Source of the DNA: Kappaphycus alvarezii
Lineage: Eukaryota > Rhodophyta > Florideophyceae > Gigartinales > Solieriaceae
Assembly: GCA_002205965.3 (NCBI GenBank)
Contig: NADL03000471.1
Location: 1,550,001 to 1,614,000, forward strand
Reading direction: 5' to 3'
DNA length: 64,000 bases
Shown: positions 1-12,559 of the stretch, one piece after another
How positions within the stretch are numbered: position 1 is the stretch's first letter
How the letters are laid out: each line of letters begins with the position of its first letter
Notes under the pieces: generated by a model
The model's input: only the letters and a program-made list of their open reading frames with translations
Told to the model about the DNA's origin: nothing
The model's database searches: none
Program-made: the position numbers and the translations under genes

Positions 1-1026
1 TTGAAAAATATTGGGAGAAGTTTTTGAAGCTTTTCCCAAGGCATAAATTGATGCAAAATTATCACCAATGCCGGTACTATACCTGCACAAGGAAGGAAAA
101 TATCTTTGCTTACTCTAACAGTATACAAAATTTGGTTTTTTAGATTTAGAGCGTGGGTTAAATTACTTCATATATAGAGGAGAAGAATAAAATACTGCGA
201 ATACTAACGGAGACAACTATAGATATTATGTACAACGACCGTGAGGCGGTTCCAAAACTGCTGGTTCGTGGAAAGAGTTTGTATTATTACGATTATATCA
301 AGGAGTAGTTACTGCCTCAAAAGAAGACGAACAGAAGTGCTTCTTATGTGACTAAGTGGGACACTTGGTCGTCGATTGCCACCATAAAAGGAATGAAACA
401 AAATGGTAATAAATTCCATAAAGATGAAGCGCATTTGCTCACGAGAGGAAAGAAGGGATATAATGACCTTTACTTCAAACATAAGAATCTAGAAGACACA
501 ATGAAGCCAAAAATGCTCTCAGGGCCATGTTTTATATTACTTCCCAAGCCTTACAGCTTTACAAATATTCACTGCATCTACTGTACTGTAGATTCAAACT
601 ACTGGTAACCTTATAACCAGGGCTACTAGGCACTTTGCTTTCATTGCACTTTCTTTACAGTTCTAAGCTCAGCGTTTGACCGCATTGGTACCCCTGGAAT
701 AGTTATGGACGAGTTGCACACTGGGATATTACATCATAGCTTTACTAATCAAGAGTTGCCTTGCAATCCCATGCCACCTGGACCAATGTGCTTCTTACAT
801 CTTGTCAGAGTATGTCACTCTTGCCGACTACAATTCCGATAGCGCTACTTACGATACCTTCAGGGTTGTTTTACGGGAAAACCATTGAATTAGCTACCGT
901 TAGACTGCATTTTCCTTTAGTTTGTAGCTATCTTCAGTTCTAAACAAACCATGGTTTGGGGAGGCCGGCTTAGCCCAGCCTACCTCAACCAAAGTTTCAA
1001 CCACAGTTCTACCTACATCGTATCGC

Positions 1027-1314
1027 GTGTGCTTAACACCCCATAGACCGCAACTGATGTCAAATCATACTGGAGTCCGGCGATCGAGCAGATGTATCCT
1101 TAGCTCGGGCCTCACAGGCCACATGACGAACTGGAGCGAAAATTTTACGATCTACAAGAAGGCAGACGGTACTGCATGTATCGAATATAGTGCCATAACA
1201 GCGTCAATGGGTTATGTGAATGTAAAACTGACGACTAAAATTAGAGTGATGAATCACACAATACTACTGCAGAAACTTTTCAACATGTCCGGCTTAATAA
1301 ACAACTCGATTTAG
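1027..1314 (+). pseudogene. copia aspartic protease region (decayed)
   Basis: An open segment contains ILSSGLTGHMTNW near 1,096-1,134, which lines up with the copia protease signature (I/L)LDSGATxHMT. The catalytic Asp position reads Ser, so the active site is lost. Downstream residues keep the family pattern: a G-x-V-x-V-K-L stretch and a hydrophobic LFNMSGLINN segment, matching the usual 'vLyvPGLkrNL'. The ORF then stops, and related sequence continues in other frames (LKAKELEIYY near 1,330). Confidence is good for the domain and low for exact ends. Confidence 0.7.
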
Positions 1315-1849
1315 CTGTCGGAGCTTAAGGCGAAAGAACTTGAAATTTACTATTCAAGATGACGATAGAGACTTCCATTGCGGTTTGTGGAGTTAATTCA
1401 AAAACAAAAGGGCACAATTGCTATGGTGGGAGTCGAGCAAAACGAAGTACCACACGAAGAAGTCGTTGGTGTGGGTGGAGGGATGGCAAAAACTGGGAAT
1501 GGCAGAGATTCATAGGATTTGAATGCGAAACTTGTACATTTTAGCCATTAAAAAATGAAATTGAAGCTACCATTAGTGGTTTGCATCAAGGGACCAAAAA
1601 AGCAGAGGAAATATAGTACAATTTCGAAGTTTGAACTGTGAGCACTTTGAAAATAAACGCATGCGCCGTGTAAGTCCAAGGAAGAAAAAGAATTTGAATC
1701 CGCTTAGATTTGTTAAGCGGACGATCGAGCAGATTTATGGCAACGTTGCAGGTACAAAAGGACAAAATGCTGTCTGAGTCAAATTTTTTTGTGGCTTAGG
1801 CAGATGATTGCAGCTGTAATTCTATTTTTTGAGTAGTTCACCGCAAGAG

Positions 1850-2250
1850 TGAGAAAGCAAGCGTAGTGATCGAGATACTACGGGAGTTAGATAACTCTTT
1901 CTAGGCCCGTATCTCGATGCTCACCTCTGTCAGACGGGTTGCAGTCAAGTTTTTAAGGTCGGACTGTGACGGTAAGCACGTATGGCAATCATTTCATAAC
2001 TGGCTTAAGAATAAATTGGTAGTACGCGAGGTGAAAACAGCTTACTCGCTTATGTAAAATGGGCGACAAAAGCGCCGCAACCCAAGCATCTGAACATCGA
2101 ACGAACAATCATGCTGAGAAAGAAAGGCTATTGCAAGAATGTGTGGACATAGGAGGTGAATCTCTGCCTATCCCATTATAGATAAGCTTTTTCGTGCAAT
2201 TTTACAGACCATGGGACATATTATGAGTTTTTCATGTATAAAAGCCCAAA
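1850..2250 (+). pseudogene. copia integrase catalytic core (decayed)
   Basis: Around 1,949-2,100 one frame reads FLRSDCDGKHVWQSFHNWL and then NGRQKRRN. These match the integrase core block 'LRSDnGgEy...F..wL' (second catalytic Asp) and the following 'NGrAERrNr' block, where the catalytic Glu position reads Lys. Stop codons interrupt it. In copia elements the integrase lies upstream of RT, which is what is seen here. Confidence 0.7.
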
Positions 2251-2271
2251 TTTGGTATTTTTGCATTTTTT

Positions 2272-2470
2272 TTGACTGATTTGAAAAGCCGAAAAGAAGC
2301 AGGAAAACAAGTCAACTCTCGATTAAAACCAGGACCGCTAAATCTATGTTTCGCGGACAACGCTTATGCGGTTTTTATTACGGATTATAAGAACATAACC
2401 GAAACAAAGTATGTCCTCTTCAGAGAGGTTCCAGTATGCCAGATCGAGGATAGAGTTATTCTCATCTAAT
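2272..2470 (+). pseudogene. copia integrase-RT linker segment
   Basis: A 65-codon open segment reads LKPGPLNLCFADN and later KNITETKYVLFREVPV. This resembles the conserved copia spacer in which 'lkpra.kcvFvGY...YrlfD...k.i.sRDVvF.E' links integrase to RT. It sits in the right position between the integrase and RT blocks. Function in this spacer is poorly defined, so the assignment rests on pattern and position only. Confidence 0.5.
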
Positions 2471-2819
2471 TCGATGTACAAGAAGAGCTAGAGTCTTTAC
2501 AGGAAGAGTTTATGTTACGCATGGTGTCATAACCAAGGATAATATAAAAAAATAGATGCCGAGGGCGTTGATGCTGTGATGAATGATAGCATACAAATAA
2601 ATTACAAAATGGAAAGCGAATGCATGCTGACCGATGAAAATGCGAAATCAGAGAGCCAAAGATTTATTATTAGTAGTTTTAACCTCTATTGATTGAGTCA
2701 CTATCCAGGAATACAGCGAATCACAAGAAGCAGAGCTGGTAAATCACCGGACCTGTTTGGCCGCAAACAGGAGCATTTAGCGTTGAATACACATATTGTA
2801 GATATTAGAATACTCCTGT

Positions 2820-3830
2820 CCAATTCAGAGGCCCTCGAAATGGAAGACACTAATGAATATTTGAGAGCGGTATGTTTGGAGTTTAACTAGTTGGAGAAAT
2901 TTAAGGCTTTAGTTTTCGCTTGAAGGAAGTTCATTGAGGCAAGTTGGTCCTTGATTTGAAACATAACGCAAAATCCATCGTAATAAGACATAGAATGCGG
3001 CTATTGGTAATTTTTGGAGATAACCGAGCAGACTTTGCAGAGGTATTCTACTCTGTCACTATATACCTTCAATTATGCCGTACTCTTTCCACTCCATTAT
3101 ACATTGTATGGTGTAAGTCGATAAAAGATGTGGAGAATGCATTCGTTAATACAACGCTTAAGGAGAACTTTATATGGCACTGCCAAATTTATTTAATGAA
3201 TAAGGCTTTGAAAACTATGCCTATCGACTAGAGAAGTCGCTCTATGTTATGAAATTTCTTGAGGGAACTTATATTCACCTAACAACTTCCTGAGAAAATA
3301 GTTTTGAATGGAGTAAACATACGCTACTGCATCTAACTGCAGCCTGAATGGACTTCTTGTTCCTATTCTTATATGTTGATTAAATCGTTCTGATTTAACC
3401 GTGAGGCCTTTGGTGAATCAAGTCATCAGACACTTCAAGAAGAATATTGGGATGCACTTCTAGGAAAAGTTAGAAAAAATGCTCGTAATTACTGTCGAGA
3501 GTAGCGGCATTGAAATTAATCTAAACAATGGACGAGTTTTTAGCGCTTGATAAGGGCATTAGGAAGTGGCTGACTGCAAACCAATGGTTATGCCTCTTCC
3601 AGTGTGTTTGGATCTGAATGCTAAAGGAGGGTATAAGCTGTCGAATAAATTATGTGGAGTTAGTTATTTGGAGCTCTGATTCATCTATCCAATGCAATGA
3701 GATCATATATTACGCATGCCGCAAAAACTTGCTCAATTCATACACTGTCCAACAGAACCACTTAGGAGGGCAACAAAACATATCTTCAGGCATCTTAAAC
3801 GGAAAAACGCCTTCTATCATCTAACCATTT
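2820..3830 (+). pseudogene. copia reverse transcriptase (decayed)
   Basis: The open stretch 2,944-3,231 contains IVIRHRMRLLVIFGD, DFAEVFYSVT and KDVENAFVNTTLKENF, matching the copia RT blocks 'ivRyKARLVakG', 'dy.EtFaPV' and 'DVktAFLnG.L.E.iYM'. In another frame YRLEKSLY (near 3,219) equals 'yrLkKSLYGLKQ'. At 3,372 the sequence encodes YVD followed by a stop where the catalytic YVDD motif belongs. The block at 3,730-3,830 reads PLRRATKHIFRHLKR, equivalent to 'a.krilRYLKGT'. The enzyme is inactive as written. Confidence 0.8.
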
Positions 3831-3850
3831 AAAGATTAAGTAAAATGAAT

Positions 3851-5096
3851 AAATAATTGCAGTAACTTGAGCATATGTTCTACAATAAAACATCATTTCC
3901 AAAAAAATTGAGGCCTCAAGATCATAATGGATGCTCTGAATCTCTCACAGTACGCAAAAAATGGGGAGAAGCGCAGCGTATCTCAGTACTTACCTTTTAC
4001 AGGTAAAGCGGAGGAAGGATAATTAGGGACGAGATGTTGACGGTGAGATAATATCTACGGGTCTTCACTAAATATTAAGGACATACTCAACGAAAATTTG
4101 TAACAATAATTTCATCTAAACGAGCTTCCATTTCCGTTCCCCGGCTAGGCATGAAACAAGCTGTTCGCTACACTTCCATCCTCCGCACTCTTCTGTGCCA
4201 CACTGCAGAACTCGTAAAGATTTACCACCACACACCATACCACACTCCCATAGGGGGATAAGGACAGATCTTCCATGTTGCTCAGCCACGAAGCCTAAGA
4301 AACATTTAGGACAGAGGCGTGTCAGTAAAGTGTTGGTTTTAATTTAGTAACGTGACTTGAAGGTGCCATTCGCGGCTTTCCATGGTGCTGCAAGTAATAC
4401 ACGTGGATAAAAAAATCGTAATAGCAATTCGCTGTACTTTTTATTCCCAGATTACTTCTTTTTTGGTGTTAATTTCGCTACTATCAAAAATGGTATTAGT
4501 ATGCAGATTTCGTACAAATAAACAGACGGAGGATATCTTTTCGGCGTTGCTTGTGGCTGAAAAATGCGCCTCCCAGTCAATTTGCTGCAGAAACAATATC
4601 CCGTACGCTTTCAACCTTGCGAGATGATTCTATACCCTATTAATTGCTTTCACTGTCTTATTTCTCTTCTCAAACTCGCGAAAATCCCTTTGAAAGGGTT
4701 TCGGGGACCGTAGATCATGTACATAACGAATACGTCAATTTTTTAAGGTTTTTTACCCTCTCTTGGATTCATTTGAAATTTGAAGTTGTAATTTAAACCT
4801 TGCATTATTCGGATGTGATTTTCTAACATGAGGCAGCAATATAGGCTTCAGCGAGATGTTTAAAGATCTGCTGGGTTTGTTGCAGGGCGATTATCCGGTT
4901 TTGATGGTGTTATGATGGCAATAGGAACTTATTTTCTATTTTGATGGCCTTTTGATGGCCTAGAGAACCCTGAAGCGGGTTGAAATATTCTTAGAATGAA
5001 ATGAGAATGAACCAAAAATATTCATATTCATAGGGCAACGCTTCCTGAGGCCCGTCGTTAAAAAAGGGCTACAGCGGTTAGAGCGTTGCTCCAGAT
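3851..5096. other. AT-rich stretch without a recognisable gene
   Basis: Only short, unconvincing ORFs occur here (for example 4,382-4,627 plus). Near 4,899-4,960 the word TTTTGATGG occurs repeatedly, with a perfect 11-bp tandem pair at 4,939-4,949 and 4,950-4,960. It may include the missing 3' part or LTR of the copia element upstream, but I could not match an LTR. Confidence 0.5.
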
Positions 5097-5342
5097 TTAA
5101 TCCGCTCCCTCTTCTGTAATCCTACTAGATTGGACATCGAGTTCGCCTCTTACGTAACTCCCTTTTTCGTAGTCCACTATTTGTAAATTATTCGGGACGA
5201 GGCTTTTCTGGGTAGTATATGTTGTCTCCGATGGTGCGGAGGGCTTTATCGTAGCCCAACAAGTTTTGGTTTGGGTGGTACGTGACCCATGCACACTAAA
5301 ATTTGCCGATTTCATTGCTTTCCTGGGACTCACCTTGAGCAC
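5097..5342 (-). CDS. Unrecognised 81-codon ORF
   Basis: An 81-codon minus-strand ORF with no motif I recognise. It is rich in Ser, Thr and Lys and has no signal peptide or membrane segment. A second unrecognised ORF lies at 5,394-5,636 on the plus strand and contains LKGLADILSWQV followed by a hydrophilic tail. Both sit in repeat-rich AT-rich DNA and may be pieces of transposon gag or other element proteins. I cannot say which, if either, is expressed. Confidence 0.2.
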   Translation of the reverse strand: MLKVSPRKAMKSANFSVHGSRTTQTKTCWATIKPSAPSETTYTTQKSLVPNNLQIVDYEKGSYVRGELDVQSSRITEEGAD

Positions 5343-6175
5343 TGCGAGCTCAAAATGAAAACTTACACGTGAATTCTATCGATTATTGCTTCAGTGCACT
5401 TTGCTATACACACCATCATTCCAAGTATACAAAACATTAATGCAGATATGGCTGTTAGTAGTATCTTGGCTTCAAAAAAATTAGGTAGAGAGCATACATC
5501 CTCTTCTGGACTTAAGGGTCTTGCAGATATTTTGAGCTGGCAGGTGTGTTATTGCATTAATAATGAATATGAACTAACTATTACTAGCGGAAAGATAGTA
5601 ACCGACCGTGCAAAAAAAAAAATCCAATGCATTTAGTTTTGATATCCGGTTAAATACAATTCAGATGACTTTACTCTGTTTTCTGGGTCTCTTCAATCCG
5701 GGAAAGAAGCTCAACTCAGCAGAATTCATGAACTGGCGTAATTGCATAGTCTCTTGAAATTCGCTTGTTAAATCATTTGTACATAAGAGCCTTAGATGTG
5801 CATTTAAAGGACAAAATGATGATTTGGATACGGAAAGTCTGCCAGAGTCAAATCACGTGTACTGTTTGTGCGGGATTTGTTCGAAATCTTTACTGTAACT
5901 CCAAATGATAATTTCGCTAGTCATGTAATTAGTCATACATTATATGCTTGAATGAGTAATTCTATTTAAACGACAAGCAATTCAAACATTTTTAATGAAT
6001 TTAAGAATTTCAAATTTTACTTGCTGACGACTCCAGAGCTGTCGATAACATCAGCGATGTCCGAAGGGTATCATGTTCGGTAGTATTATGTGTTATATAT
6101 CTTTTTACTAACGAGCAAGTTTCCTTTAGGCTCTCAATGAGTTTTTCCCAGATTTATTTATTGGTTTCTAAATGC

Positions 6176-6220
6176 ATAAGTACCCCATTTGGCCCGCATA
6201 GGGCCAGATGGAGTACTTAT
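6176..6220. repeat. 20-bp inverted repeat with 5-nt loop
   Basis: The left arm at 6,176-6,195 and the right arm at 6,201-6,220 are reverse complements at 18 of 20 positions, with the loop GCATA between. As RNA the two non-matching pairs would be one G-U and one A-C, so the stem stays nearly continuous. No poly-T run follows immediately. It could be a tiny MITE-like or small-RNA precursor-like hairpin. It stands alone in gene-free DNA. Confidence 0.75.
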
Positions 6221-6713
6221 TTGTCATCGGCTCATACGACAACAAATGAATAACTGGGTGTGGTCTAACGCATACTTATGACTTTGCTACTTTCGATAAA
6301 CCGTGTTGGATCCTGAAATTTAGATTCCAATGATCAAAAAAACTGCATTGAAAGTTCATCCATGGCTTTGCAGAGGTATTCTATTTTTGGACAATGTCAT
6401 GTCACGAACTTTTCTACCATTGAGCTTCACGTGGAAACATCAGTGATATAATACAGATAAAGATAAAATAATCTTGTTAGAGTATTATTTTGTGAATAAC
6501 TATCAAAAGGTGTCATTTTAAATTTCACTGGGTCACGATGGAAATAGTTCAAGAAGGCGGGCATTTGGTGGTCCACATAAATTAAATGACTTAGAAACAG
6601 AGAATTAGTACGAAAGGAAGTAAAATATAGAAATTATCATTCAACAACTCAGCGTAATCGTATTCAACATATGGGCATGAAATAAAAAATCTTCAATTAA
6701 TTGAATCTGGTGG

Positions 6714-6743
6714 CTAGTTTAATCCTACCTAGTTTAATCCTAC
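6714..6743. repeat. 15-bp perfect tandem duplication
   Basis: The unit CTAGTTTAATCCTAC occurs twice head to tail (6,714-6,728 and 6,729-6,743) and is followed by a partial third copy starting CTAGTCTAA. No associated gene. Confidence 0.85.
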
Positions 6744-9700
6744 CTAGTCTAAAACATGTCGTAATTTTTGTCAAAGGGTAAAAAGTGTGAACAAGTTTAA
6801 ATGTTCTCTCACCAATTCAATGCAGCTTAACTCTCTCCATATTGATATTGAAGTACATTTAAATCCAATTTCACAGTATACTCATATTTAGTTTGATTTA
6901 ATCTTACATGAGCGCTCTCTTATCATTATGGCATTATCTGAAGACAAAAGAGAGTTCCATTACATTTATGCTTCAATATTTGCATGTTATTGAACTGAAA
7001 TCTGTTTATGTCATAAAATAGTCCCTATTTACGAAAATATGTATGTTTATTGAGCTCTCAGAGAACTTGAGGCGGAAATTTTGAAAAAGAGCTAATCTGA
7101 TTATTCTCTTCTCCAATATAATGACAGAGGGTGCTAATGGGATATTTGGACTAATTGATTGTTCTCTACTAGCTAATACAAAGTTTCTTTTTCATTAAAT
7201 CAATAAAAAATATTTGCATTTCCCGTAAGCGAGAAAAATTATTCCACACTCAGTCACTAAGGCAAAATCATACCCACTAATTTATGGAAAATAATCTTCA
7301 CACAATGAGCAATTTCGTTCTCTCATTTTCTTTCAAGGCACCTCATCCACTTTAAGCGCCTTCTTTGTTTTGAGAAACAACCACAAGGTGTATCTTTTAC
7401 TCCTCATGTTCAAGATTGTGTTAAAAGATTATCTTTGCCACCAACAAAAACATTCAAACCAACGAAGTTAAAGATGATGAATTATTGTATTCATGCTATA
7501 CTGCAAGTTCTGTTGCGGTGAAGCTATAGATGGAGATATTTCAGTCGCTCAATCTTCCACGAATACAAAAGGTTCTGTGGAGCTTAATCTTTTATGTTTT
7601 TAATATTGTTGATATGAAAGGCGCTAACTTAAATAGAACAATTTGTGTCCATACTATTAGTCCATATTAATAACTCTGTTCAATATACACCTACTGGGCC
7701 AAGTAAACTTGAGTTGATCTGAAACTAACTACAGACCACCTGCTGAGCGAAACACCAGCTAAATGGAAGCACAAGGCTTTTCCTACTATTAAAAAGGCAA
7801 TTGAAAATTAATTTTATTCGTTAACTGCAATTACGGGTTCTATGACTACATCTTTCGAACCATCAGTCAGAAATGTACCCAAGACACCAAAAGGCCTCTA
7901 CTCTCTCCAAAGCCTCAGAGAAGTGCTTGACGCTCTGAACTCGGACTCAATTTACATTTATTACTTTGAAACTCCATCTGGTGCGGGATAGTACCGCCCG
8001 GTATTATACTGCGCTTTAAACTTCACTAACAAACGCCAAATTCAAATGGAGACTTGTTTCTCGCATTAAATTCTAGGATATACATAAATGTTAGTAGGTA
8101 ATTTGTATGCGCCTGTGGCTCGCAGGGAAATGATTCACCTACATTTCACTCCACTCGCTGACTTGGATTGGAATCAGAACACTTAAAGCTGAATGTAATC
8201 TTCTCGCTTGTATGACTTCTCTCATCTGCGCGTTAATATATTAAGCTTCCATAAAGACAGGGGTTCCAGAGGCTGATGGAAGAATTTTTTGTTCGCTTCG
8301 ATCCCTATACGGATCCTTCCTTGCGCCTAAGCTTCCATTTGAACTAGTAAGGAATTAAATTAGACTAGTTTATTTTGCTGCCATCAACGCTTCTCAATAG
8401 ATCTTTCAAAAACACTCTAAAAGGAGTTTTTACCTACTTAGATATGTGTATAATGTTTTAATCTTCGAATAATAAGTAAATAAGTGAGCAATTGCCTGTA
8501 TATATAGATGAAATAATTCAAGTAACGGTCAGTGGCTCAACTATTTCCAAACTTGAAATCAAGCTTTACCACAATCTTTGAGGAAACTTTCTGTCAAAAT
8601 GTTCCTTCGCAATTAAATCATCTCCACGAGCAGCACGCAGAGCGCAAAAAATTAAGTGCTTTCCTCTTCTTCAGAGTAATTTGACTCCCAACGATGTCGT
8701 AGGTATAAATATGTGCTATATGCAGAGCTATTTGGCTCTTTCATATATTTATTCACAAAATTCATACCTTATCTTAGTAAAGTAGTGCTTATGATGAATG
8801 TTTTCATGGCTGAATCTTAAATAAGTCTTCGAAAATCACTCATGAAATTAATTAAATTCCCTAGAAAATTTCAAGACATGGGAATACTATCGTGGGAACC
8901 AGAAATAAGCGGTTCAGAAGATGACTTTAGGTTTTGTGCAATCTATAGCACAAAGAAGATGCGATAAAGTTACCTTTTCCTTTAGGACATATCCTTATAA
9001 TCAACGAAGGCCCAAACATTAGATATTTTTGTAAAAAGCGTAGCCCTTCCTTCTTCAGGAGCTTAGTTTACTGACCGTTATACTTTCATTAATCATATAA
9101 TATGTAACAAAAGAAATACCCCTACGTAACTAGAACAAAAACATGAAAAGCCTACAGTTCTCTCTCAACATGATACTGGATACATAGATTAGCATGATTT
9201 GACATAATATGTTCCTTCAGAATATTTAAACACTTTCACATGTTAGTGATGAGATTTGAACGGAAAAAAGGAAATTTAGAGGTGCAGTGGTACAGTAGAA
9301 GTTATAAAGGCAGTTTAGAAGTTGTTCAAACTGTAATTTACATATCTCTGCACGGAAATTTAAAGGCTTTTTGTCGCGATGAATATAAATCCTGAGTACT
9401 TTATGGACAAAATCCTATATTATATGTAATAATTTGATTAAAAGAATAACTCAGAACGCATTCTAATTATCATAGATGTAATAATTTTTTAGCATTTCGC
9501 ATAATTGGATCATGAGGTAACGAGAGTGTAATCTCTCCATTATATTATCGAATAAGGAGCCGATATTTATTCTATGGCATTAAAAATCTGTTACTTTATG
9601 ATGAACCATTCTTTCTGAGTTGAAGTTTTGTAGTTCAGGAGCGTAGATCTGTGTATAATAGAACGGGGGACCTTGACAGTTTCCTATACGATCTTTGGTA

Positions 9701-10603
9701 AAGCGATCTCTCCACATATGAATTTGGAACTTTAAAATTAAATCTGTTAAAAATTTCTGTGTAACCAGTACAGAAGTACATCACTGCATTCCATTCAGAA
9801 AAACCAGTTTATCAAAACTTTCCAAATTCATATTTGCGTATATGTAAAATTCGGTACACGAGTTTATACGAAATTAAACTTCTTTATAAAAATTGTGGCG
9901 TATTTGAACAGTCTACACAAAAGCTGGATATATACAAAGAATTAAGACTTTGTTGCTAAAATTTGATGGAAATCTTACAATCATGTATTTTCTGTGATTT
10001 GTTCCCATACATTCTCGTTTAGTTTAGAAATCAGGAAAAACATATAGAGGTATATGAAAATTGTTAATGATATAATTATATTTGAAACTTAGTTCGTTCA
10101 AACATTTATGTACAATTTACATGTTCATATCCTCCCCGTATCGCACAAATTGTCAATGATCTCTGGATCTATGTCCCACCCTCACCATCTTCTCTTTGTT
10201 TTCTTTATGATACCGTTCCATAGTTGCCCTCCCTGCGAATGGATTTTATTCAGTTTCATTGGCATTATTCTATTTTAATTGCGACTAAAATTCCAATAAA
10301 ATTTCCAAATTCCTTCATTTACCTCATTTCCAGTACCGCGGCATGCATGATACACTATTTCATACCACCCTCATCTCAATTTTCCTTTATCGCAGCATTA
10401 CTTTTGTCCGGTAATGTATTAATATAGCACGCGAGGGCCACACAATATGTGGCTAGTTTCGGAAGTTTGACTTCCTTGGGAAGCCAGTTTAGGGGATGGT
10501 AGACGGGTAGCGATGCTAGCAGGGTAGAGCGACATAGGTCGCGTCCGACGGGAGCAAAAGTATGCCCTATGGTACTCAAGGAATTTCTCAGGGCTAGGAA
10601 GGA

Positions 10604-12141
10604 CTACCGTAGAGGGTTAAAAGGAAGGGTAATAAACGAGGTAATGTAAAAACGTGGGGAAAATTCAGGGCTAGGCGATCCTTCAGTATCTTCTTCCATT
10701 AGAATATTGTTATCTCCGACATCATCGACAATAGACCCAACCAAAGACTCATCATTAACCAATTGTGCAATAGTCATTCTCGCCATCTGGATTGAGCAGA
10801 TCTTGAATAGAAACTCGTGAAACACATGTGGCCGTTGTAAATTGCCAACAATAGCTTCTAGACCTGAAACCACATCACGCTCCCCTCGAGCGGTCTCTAT
10901 ACTCCTTCACTCTCGGATGCTGTGGAGACTTCTCCATCTCTTTCCAGCAAACCAGTATGCCTCCAACAGTTCCAAATAAGGGAAGCCGGGATATCATTCC
11001 ATGCCTTTTTGAACCACTGCATTGCCACCAAACATTGACTTTGTATATGTCTTTAACTTCGGCGTCAATATTTATCTAGGGCACGTTCCATCTGAAGTCC
11101 ACGATACCGAAGTTTTAGTGCCGCAATAATCCCCGCATCCATAGGCTGCACTCTAGATGTGCAGTTAGGGGAAGAAATGTAACAACAACATTTGAAAGCT
11201 TAGGAATGTTTTCCATAGTCCCATGCGCACTGCAGTTGTCAATTAGCAACACAACTTTACGACCGGGTGTGCGAGCGATGTAGCTCTCAAAACGTTTCAG
11301 CCACTCGAAAAATAAGGTAGCTGTCATCCATGCCTTCTTGTTCGCATGATAATCAAATCCCAGATCCTTCCCAGTTTTCTTATTAAAGCAACGAGGGCGC
11401 ACCGAATTACCAATTACCATCAACTCAATCTTTTCCGTACCATCGGCATTGGAGCAGGGCATAAATGTGATTCTCTGTTTCGCCTTCTTCCGCCCTGGGA
11501 GTGGCTGCTGTGCTGTTGTCGTGTCGGAGCTAAGCAATAAAAAAGCCCGCATTCATCGGCATTGAAAATATCTTTCGGTGCATAACTCATCAGTAGACGC
11601 TTGATACCCGGTAGTTCCCTTTCCATTGCATTCAAATCGCATCGCCAGACTCCCATGAGACCTGAAGACACGCAGTCCCCATCTTCGCTTAAACCTGTCC
11701 AACCAACCAGGGCAAAACTTCAAACTTTGACGATTCTCGGGAGCAAGCCGGACGTTGGCCAGTTCTTGCAACTTCGATGCCTTGGCACGGATCATTTCAC
11801 CATTAATATTGATGCGCGCTGAGTGCTGGTCACATACCCAGGCAAAGACGGCTTGTTCGACTGCATGATTCTTGCCTCGTCGGTCTCTCACCTTTTTAGA
11901 AATTTGTTTGTCATCCTCCTGAGCAGTTCGTGCGATTGAGAGAATACTCGAGACATTGCAGCTTTGCTGGGGACATCGCGAAGTTTGAAAGTTGTCTAGC
12001 CCATGCTGCTAGTGCTCTGTTGGACGTGTTCTCTCCGAGATTCGCCCTGCGATTCCTTTCCTCACAGATTTTCTTTTTTTGAAGGATGGTGAGTTTAACA
12101 TTGGGCATTTTGGGTTTTGGAGACGATGAATTGCGGGTCAT
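10604..12141 (-). pseudogene. pogo/Tigger transposase (CENP-B HTH plus DDE), frame-broken
   Basis: From the N-terminus: a CENP-B-type helix-turn-helix (LTILQKKKICEERNRR, about 12,100-12,060), a second CENP-B-like HTH with NGEMIRAKASKLQELA and then FCPGWLDRFKRRWGLR (about 11,810-11,680), and a DDE_1 endonuclease. Three acidic motifs are visible: IFNADECGLFY (about 11,555), LLIDNCSAHG (about 11,245) and QPMDAGIIAALK (about 11,130), which form the D-D-D triad. WFKKAWNDIPASLIWNCWRH follows, as in Tigger proteins. An acidic tail (10,604-10,873) ends the protein. Several frame changes separate these parts. Confidence in family is high; activity as written is not possible. Confidence 0.85.
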
Positions 12142-12559
12142 AAGAAAGATGAGGGTAATTTTACTGAGTTGGCAGTAAGGAAAGTCTTAAATGATTGCTC
12201 TTTGATGAACTGGATCTTTGCGATTGTCCCAGCTGGCGACAGAATGGCCCCTTTTTGGAACACTGTTTCACCGTTTTTAGCCGTTGGCAGCTTTGACTAT
12301 TCTGACCGTTTTTCTTCAGTCTCGTACAGTGCACGCTTAATAGATTTGATTGATTGAAAGCATGCCAGCTTACCTAATTTTCAACGATTTGCTCAAGTCA
12401 ACGAGCGATATAGGGGTATTTTATTAATAATTAAATTATAATTATTAGAAAATTGAAGCTATGTGTGGTTCCAGTTAGGCGAAGTGGAACCCTACTTTAA
12501 TTTAGATTAAAATTTCATTCATTTCCAAACGGGAGTCAGCTCTTTGTTCCACTTAACGT

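Larger units (their letters stand above)
1..3850 (+). mobile_element. Degenerate Ty1/copia LTR retrotransposon (copy 1)
   Basis: A broken Pol polyprotein can be followed in order across the three plus frames: protease-like region (about 1,100-1,310), integrase core (about 1,850-2,250), the integrase-RT linker (2,272-2,470), reverse transcriptase (about 2,820-3,420) and the RT-to-RNase H link (3,560-3,830). This protease-integrase-RT order is diagnostic of copia, not gypsy. No RNase H block with an SxEAE motif follows, so the element looks cut off near 3,850, and the window start truncates or omits gag and the 5' LTR. Many stops and substitutions are present, so it is a dead copy. The DNA is AT-rich, unlike the 18-43 kb island. 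No LTR pair or target duplication was identified. Confidence 0.85.
5640..10220. other. 4.6-kb AT-rich gene desert
   Basis: No ORF of 60 codons or more is present on either strand, and I found no protein fragments by reading the frames. Two small structures stand out and are listed separately: a long hairpin at 6,176-6,220 and a 15-bp tandem duplication at 6,714-6,743. The stretch probably represents eroded non-coding repeat DNA such as LTRs. Confidence 0.6.

Noticed and set aside
1757..5860. Similar words GGACAAAATG..GAGTCAAAT at 1,757 and 5,810 as LTR ends
   Set aside because: Similarity is limited to a few short words with different spacing and does not extend, so it does not support an LTR pair.
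9290..9300. TACAGTAGAA as the second terminal repeat of the pogo element
   Set aside because: The match to the other end stops after ten bases, and the motif TACAGTA is common in this sequence.
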